Under the pieces are notes generated by a model. The model was not told the origin of the DNA. It saw nothing but the letters and a program-made list of their open reading frames with translations, and ran no database searches. From assembly GCF_002286735.1 (NCBI RefSeq), contig NZ_NRTA01000001.1, positions 186,001 to 250,000 on the forward strand: a stretch of 64,000 nucleotides of DNA. The letters run 5' to 3'. Of this stretch, positions 60,678 to 64,000 are shown one piece after another; within the stretch, counting starts at the first letter, position 1, and every line of letters starts with the position of its first letter. The translations under genes were made by a program, and so were the position numbers. The stretch is from Leptolyngbya sp. BC1307. GTDB taxonomy: Bacteria > Cyanobacteriota > Cyanobacteriia > Phormidesmidales > Phormidesmidaceae.

Positions 60678-61856
60678 ATGCCGATCAACCGTCGTCGCTT
60701 CGTTATTTTGGCCGGGCTTGCTGTCGGTAGCGCGGGCGCGGGTGCGATCGCCTGTACCAAATCCACCGTGCAAGCGGAAGACACCCCGCCAGCCGACCTG
60801 CTAACCAGCGAATCTGCCGCCGTCACGCCTGTTAGCTCAGCCGCTATTGGCCCAGCGGGTCTATACGCTCCCCAGCGCGGCGACGTTCGCCTGGCGGTGA
60901 TCAGCGATCTAAACAGTGCCTACGGCTCTACTGACTACCGGGCAGAAGTGATCAAAGGGGTGGCTATGCTACCCGACTGGCAGCCCGATATCGTGGTCTG
61001 CGGCGGCGATATGGTCGCGGGCCAAAGCCTCAACCTGTCAGCGCGCGAAATCGAAGCGATGTGGACCGCCTTTGACGAAAAAATTCTTGCGCCAATTCGC
61101 ACAGCCGGACTGCCGTTTGCCCTCACCATTGGCAACCACGATGCCTCTAGCTATCGCAACGGCGATCCCAATAGCGGCAACTATATCTACGTGCTCGACC
61201 GTCAGGAAACGGCTAGATACTGGGCAGGTCATCAGTCGGATACCGATCTCGAATTTGTAGAAGCCGGTGGCTTTCCCTTCTATTACAGCTTTAAGCAAAA
61301 CGACATTTTCTATCTGACCTGGGATGCCTCTTCAGCTAATGTTCCGCCTGAGCAGGTAGCCTGGGCCGACCGTGCCCTCGCCAGCCCCGCTGCCCAGTCT
61401 GCCAAGCTGCGAATTGTGCTGGGTCACCTGCCGATGTATGCGGTTTCGCAAAGGCGCGATCGCCCCGGCGAATATCTCAACCAGGCCGATGCGCTGCGCC
61501 AACTGCTGGAGCGCCATCAGGTGCATACTTACATTAGCGGCCACCACCATGCGTATTTCCCTGGTAAAGCCGGTCAAATCAATATGCTTCATGCTGGTGC
61601 ACTGGGCAGCGGCCCCAAATCTCTGCTAAATACCACCACAGCCGCTTTCCAGACGCTGACGATTATGGATGTCTTCTTAGAGACCGCTAGCACCGTCTAC
61701 ACTACTTACAATATGAACACACTGGAAGTTGTAGACGCCCAGTCTCTGCCCCGTCAGATCGTCGGACCCAATGGCCGAGAGTTCCGTCAAGACCTGACCT
61801 TAGCCGACTTCACGCCGACCGAGCAAGCCCAGCCCTACGTACCCAGCGAGAGCTAA
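60678..61856 (+). CDS. Tat-exported metallophosphoesterase
   Basis: A 392-residue calcineurin-fold protein. The N-terminus INRRRFVILAGLAVGSAGAG is a twin-arginine signal ending in a Cys (AIACTKS), so it may be lipid-modified or simply processed. Metal-binding motifs: GDMVAG (CGGDMVAG), GNHD (ALTIGNHDASS), GHLPMY and GHHHAYFPG. The first motif, usually DxH, reads SDLNSAYGS, so the His ligand is replaced by Asn, a variant I have seen in a secreted subgroup. It probably hydrolyses a phosphoester or phosphonate in the periplasm. Substrate unknown. Confidence 0.9.
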   Translation: MPINRRRFVILAGLAVGSAGAGAIACTKSTVQAEDTPPADLLTSESAAVTPVSSAAIGPAGLYAPQRGDVRLAVISDLNSAYGSTDYRAEVIKGVAMLPDWQPDIVVCGGDMVAGQSLNLSAREIEAMWTAFDEKILAPIRTAGLPFALTIGNHDASSYRNGDPNSGNYIYVLDRQETARYWAGHQSDTDLEFVEAGGFPFYYSFKQNDIFYLTWDASSANVPPEQVAWADRALASPAAQSAKLRIVLGHLPMYAVSQRRDRPGEYLNQADALRQLLERHQVHTYISGHHHAYFPGKAGQINMLHAGALGSGPKSLLNTTTAAFQTLTIMDVFLETASTVYTTYNMNTLEVVDAQSLPRQIVGPNGREFRQDLTLADFTPTEQAQPYVPSES

Positions 61857-62096
61857 TTGACAAATCGGGAACCCAAACCCGGGATCACTACGTCTGATCT
61901 ACTTAACTAGCACAGCTATAGCTTGTAGCCAACGAGGGGCCGCTGAGTAGTTGAGTAGACTGTCAATCAGGCTGTGGTGACTGCTGTCATCGCCAGCTAA
62001 CCCCACACTTGCACGCCCCCTCAGGCGCGATAGAGTCATACAGGCTATGTCCGCCACTGACCGTCTAGTAGTTTGCCTCTCTCTCGGTTAGCCTCC
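61857..62096. other. Intergenic region upstream of the second wzc-type gene
   Basis: 240 bp, no ORF, no tRNA, no NtcA box and no strong hairpin. It should contain the promoter of the plus-strand tyrosine kinase gene; no consensus -10/-35 pair is convincing. Confidence 0.45.
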
Positions 62097-64000
62097 ATGA
62101 AATCAAAGGACTCCTTTACTCAAGAGATTGAGATCGATCTGCAAAAGTACTGGCTCGTCCTCAAACGACGCTGGCCAATTGTCGTTCTGACTTGTGCGTT
62201 GACGACGGGGCTAGCCGCTTTTGTGGCGAGTTCCCAGCAGGCGGTCTTCAGAGCCAGAGCTAAACTTCTCATTGAGTCCAATCAAGCCTCTTCGCTGATC
62301 GGCTTAGAGGGAGCCTCTAGAGAGCTGACCGCACTGACCAGCCAGGCAGACCCGATCGATACGCAGATCGAGGTATTTAAGTCGATCCCGATTGCGCAAG
62401 CAGTGATTGACGAGCTGCAGATGGAAGATGAGGCGGGCGAACCACTGGAGTCATCAACCTTTTTAAACTATTTAGACGTGAGGGCGATTCCAGGCACTGA
62501 CGTACTTGAGATTGGCTATCGCGCGGCTGACCCGGAGCTGGCAACAGCGGTTGTCAATACCATTATGGGGGTCTACATTCAGAACGACATTCAGGTGAGC
62601 CGGGCAGCTGCCTCGTCAGCCCGAGAATTTATCAAAGCGCAGCTCCCTGAGAGTGAGCGAGAGGTAGACGTTGCCGAGTCAGCGCTGCGCCAGTTTAAAG
62701 AAACCAATCAGATCGTCGATCTCACTGAGGAGGCGTCAAATACCGTTCAGGTGCTCTCCGGGCTGGACGACTCGATTATTCAGATTCAAGCTGAGCTAGC
62801 CGATACGACGGCCAGAGCTAACGAGATTCAGCAGCGGCTCCGTCTTAGCTCGGCGTCAATCTATGCCGTGGGTCTAGTCAGCGAGTCGCCGGGTGTGCAG
62901 GAAGTCTTAGAAAAGCTACAGGTGGTGCAGTCTCAGCTAGCGGTTGAACGAGCCCGGTACGAAGAGGGTCATCCAGCGATCGCCACTCTACGACGCCAGG
63001 AAAGCTCCTTAACCGCGCTCGTACAGCAGCGCGTCGGCTCGGCGCTCGGTAGCAACAGTGCGGCTCTGCCCGACGACGATTTGCAGGCTGGTGAACTAGA
63101 GCTGTCTCTTATCTCAGAATTTTTGGCGCTAGAGGCTACCCGGTCGGGGTTAGCGCAGCGGCTAGCGGCCCTTGCGAATGCTCAGCAAGCCCAGGGTGTC
63201 CGGGCGCAGGTACTGCCCAGCCTCGAAAAGCGGCAGGGAGAGCTAGAGCGCAACCGCAGTGCCGCCCAGACGACCTATGAAACGCTGCTACAAAACCTGC
63301 AGCAGACGCAGGTGATTGAGAACCAGAACGTGGGGAATGCGCGGATCGTTTCTCCGGCACTGATTCCGGACGATCCGATGCCGGTACCTAGTAAGCTCTA
63401 TATTGCTGCTGGTCTGATAGCTGGCGGGCTGTTGGGCCTGGCATTAGCTTTTCTGCTAGACCTGGTTGACCGCTCTATCAAAACCGTTCGTGAAGGGCAA
63501 GAGCTTTACGGCTATCCGTTAGTTGGGGTAATTCCGGCCTGGAAAAAGCTGCCAGGGCGTTCTAAAGATATAGAGCTGCCGTCTGTGCTGGTAGGAGAAC
63601 CTCAACCTTTGCCAATTATTGAGTCTTACCAGGCATTGCAGGCAAATCTCAAATTCTCGTATTTGGATAAGCCGCTCAAAACCATTACGGTCACCAGCTC
63701 GGTTGCTGGCGAGGGTAAGTCAGAAGTCGCCGCTAACCTGGCGCTCACGCTGGCGCAGCTAGGGCATCTGGTCTTAGTGATTGACGCCGACATGCGCAAT
63801 CCTGTGCAGCATCACATCTGGCAGGTTTCTAATTTGCAAGGATTGAGTAATGCGGTAGCGGGTCAGGTACCGCTTAAAGAGGCGATTGTTCGCCAAGAAC
63901 CCAATCTTCACGTTTTGCCGGTGGGCGTGATTCCGCCCAATCCATTGGCCATTCTAGAATCTCAGCGAATGTCGGCGCTCTTACGAGAGTGTGAGACTAT
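62097..64000 (+). CDS. wzc: Second Wzc-type tyrosine autokinase (cut by window edge)
   Basis: The frame opens at ATG 62097 and stays open to the right edge (634 codons seen). An N-terminal Wzz domain starts EIEIDLQKYWLVLKRRWPIV with a helix at about 28-45 and carries long coiled coils. A second membrane helix (AGLIAGGLLGLALAFLLDLV) follows the proline-rich PALIPDDPMPVPSK. The BY-kinase domain shows Walker A VAGEGKS and Walker A' VLVIDADMRNP, and VLPVGVIPPNPLAIL before the edge. The C-terminal tyrosine cluster lies outside. Architecture equals the wzc at 31-33 kb but the sequence is clearly different, so it is a paralogue probably serving a second polysaccharide locus that continues to the right. 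Confidence 0.93.
   Translation, partial: MKSKDSFTQEIEIDLQKYWLVLKRRWPIVVLTCALTTGLAAFVASSQQAVFRARAKLLIESNQASSLIGLEGASRELTALTSQADPIDTQIEVFKSIPIAQAVIDELQMEDEAGEPLESSTFLNYLDVRAIPGTDVLEIGYRAADPELATAVVNTIMGVYIQNDIQVSRAAASSAREFIKAQLPESEREVDVAESALRQFKETNQIVDLTEEASNTVQVLSGLDDSIIQIQAELADTTARANEIQQRLRLSSASIYAVGLVSESPGVQEVLEKLQVVQSQLAVERARYEEGHPAIATLRRQESSLTALVQQRVGSALGSNSAALPDDDLQAGELELSLISEFLALEATRSGLAQRLAALANAQQAQGVRAQVLPSLEKRQGELERNRSAAQTTYETLLQNLQQTQVIENQNVGNARIVSPALIPDDPMPVPSKLYIAAGLIAGGLLGLALAFLLDLVDRSIKTVREGQELYGYPLVGVIPAWKKLPGRSKDIELPSVLVGEPQPLPIIESYQALQANLKFSYLDKPLKTITVTSSVAGEGKSEVAANLALTLAQLGHLVLVIDADMRNPVQHHIWQVSNLQGLSNAVAGQVPLKEAIVRQEPNLHVLPVGVIPPNPLAILESQRMSALLRECET

Noticed and set aside
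1-64000. Many copies of GCGATCGC
   Set aside because: This is the known HIP1 palindrome of cyanobacterial genomes; used for taxonomic placement, not a local novelty.
1-64000. Possible tRNA, rRNA or CRISPR loci
   Set aside because: Intergenic regions were read for T-loop-like GGTTCGAAT motifs and for regularly spaced direct repeats; none was convincing.

Overview
The window reads as cyanobacterial chromosome. The HIP1 palindrome GCGATCGC is scattered through almost every gene. There is a Ycf66-family gene, an Atx1-type copper chaperone with the cyanobacterial His61, a glycolate oxidase GlcE, a Uma2/DUF820 protein and two NtcA-type sites (GTA-N8-TAC). The gene mix fits a filamentous or Leptolyngbya/Synechococcus-like lineage, but no rRNA or other species marker is present, so the genus is left open. 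I saw no tRNA, rRNA, CRISPR array or intact insertion sequence.

Layout. (1) 1-3019: two consecutive minus-strand signalling genes, a REC-HisKA protein cut by the left edge and a MASE1-HisKA-HATPase-REC hybrid kinase. (2) 3020-3900: a scarred intergenic zone with an inverted repeat, a 15-bp tandem duplication and the C-terminal remnant of an ISAzo13-type transposase. (3) 3901-13117: a nitrogen/amine island. It holds a divergent glutamine-synthetase-family ligase, a solute-binding protein without signal peptide, a truncated PhyH-like gene, an acyl-CoA-dehydrogenase-fold flavoprotein, a copper amine oxidase, a broken GcvT-like gene, an Amt transporter and a small membrane protein. Consensus NtcA sites lie in front of the ligase and of amt. 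(4) 13183-15862: a 56-residue ORF and a ligase-associated (Lhr-type) helicase without its usual partners. (5) 15953-34864: a 19-kb minus-strand exopolysaccharide locus (wza, wzc, seven GT-B glycosyltransferases, Wzm/Wzt ABC exporter, FkbM methyltransferase, sulfotransferase-like protein, O-antigen ligase/polymerase-like protein, galE). (6) 35101-50936: mostly minus-strand housekeeping and miscellaneous genes (oppC-type permease, ppx, a FAD enzyme, Uma2, ileS, ycf66, a STAS-sugar transferase fusion, chrA, glgB). (7) 51192-61856: secreted PPC and fasciclin proteins, an EamA exporter, atx1, glcE, a GST, a truncated nitrate/taurine-type ABC ATPase, an SDR, an Mqo-like enzyme and a Tat-exported phosphoesterase. 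(8) 62097-end: a second Wzc-type tyrosine kinase running off the right edge.

How the parts work together. In the nitrogen island the amine oxidase would release aldehyde, H2O2 and ammonium from primary amines. The GS-like ligase could amidate glutamate with ammonia or an amine, and Amt would recapture leaked ammonium. NtcA, the cyanobacterial nitrogen-limitation activator, plausibly drives both ends. The PhyH and GcvT remnants suggest that the pathway was once larger and is decaying or being remodelled. In the polysaccharide region the Wza/Wzc envelope machinery is combined with an ABC exporter and a polymerase/ligase-like protein, while no Wzx flippase is visible. The priming-type sugar transferase is at 45 kb, fused to an anti-sigma-antagonist (STAS) domain, which hints at phospho-regulated initiation of glycan synthesis. 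Functional assignments rest on motifs read by eye; no database search was run.
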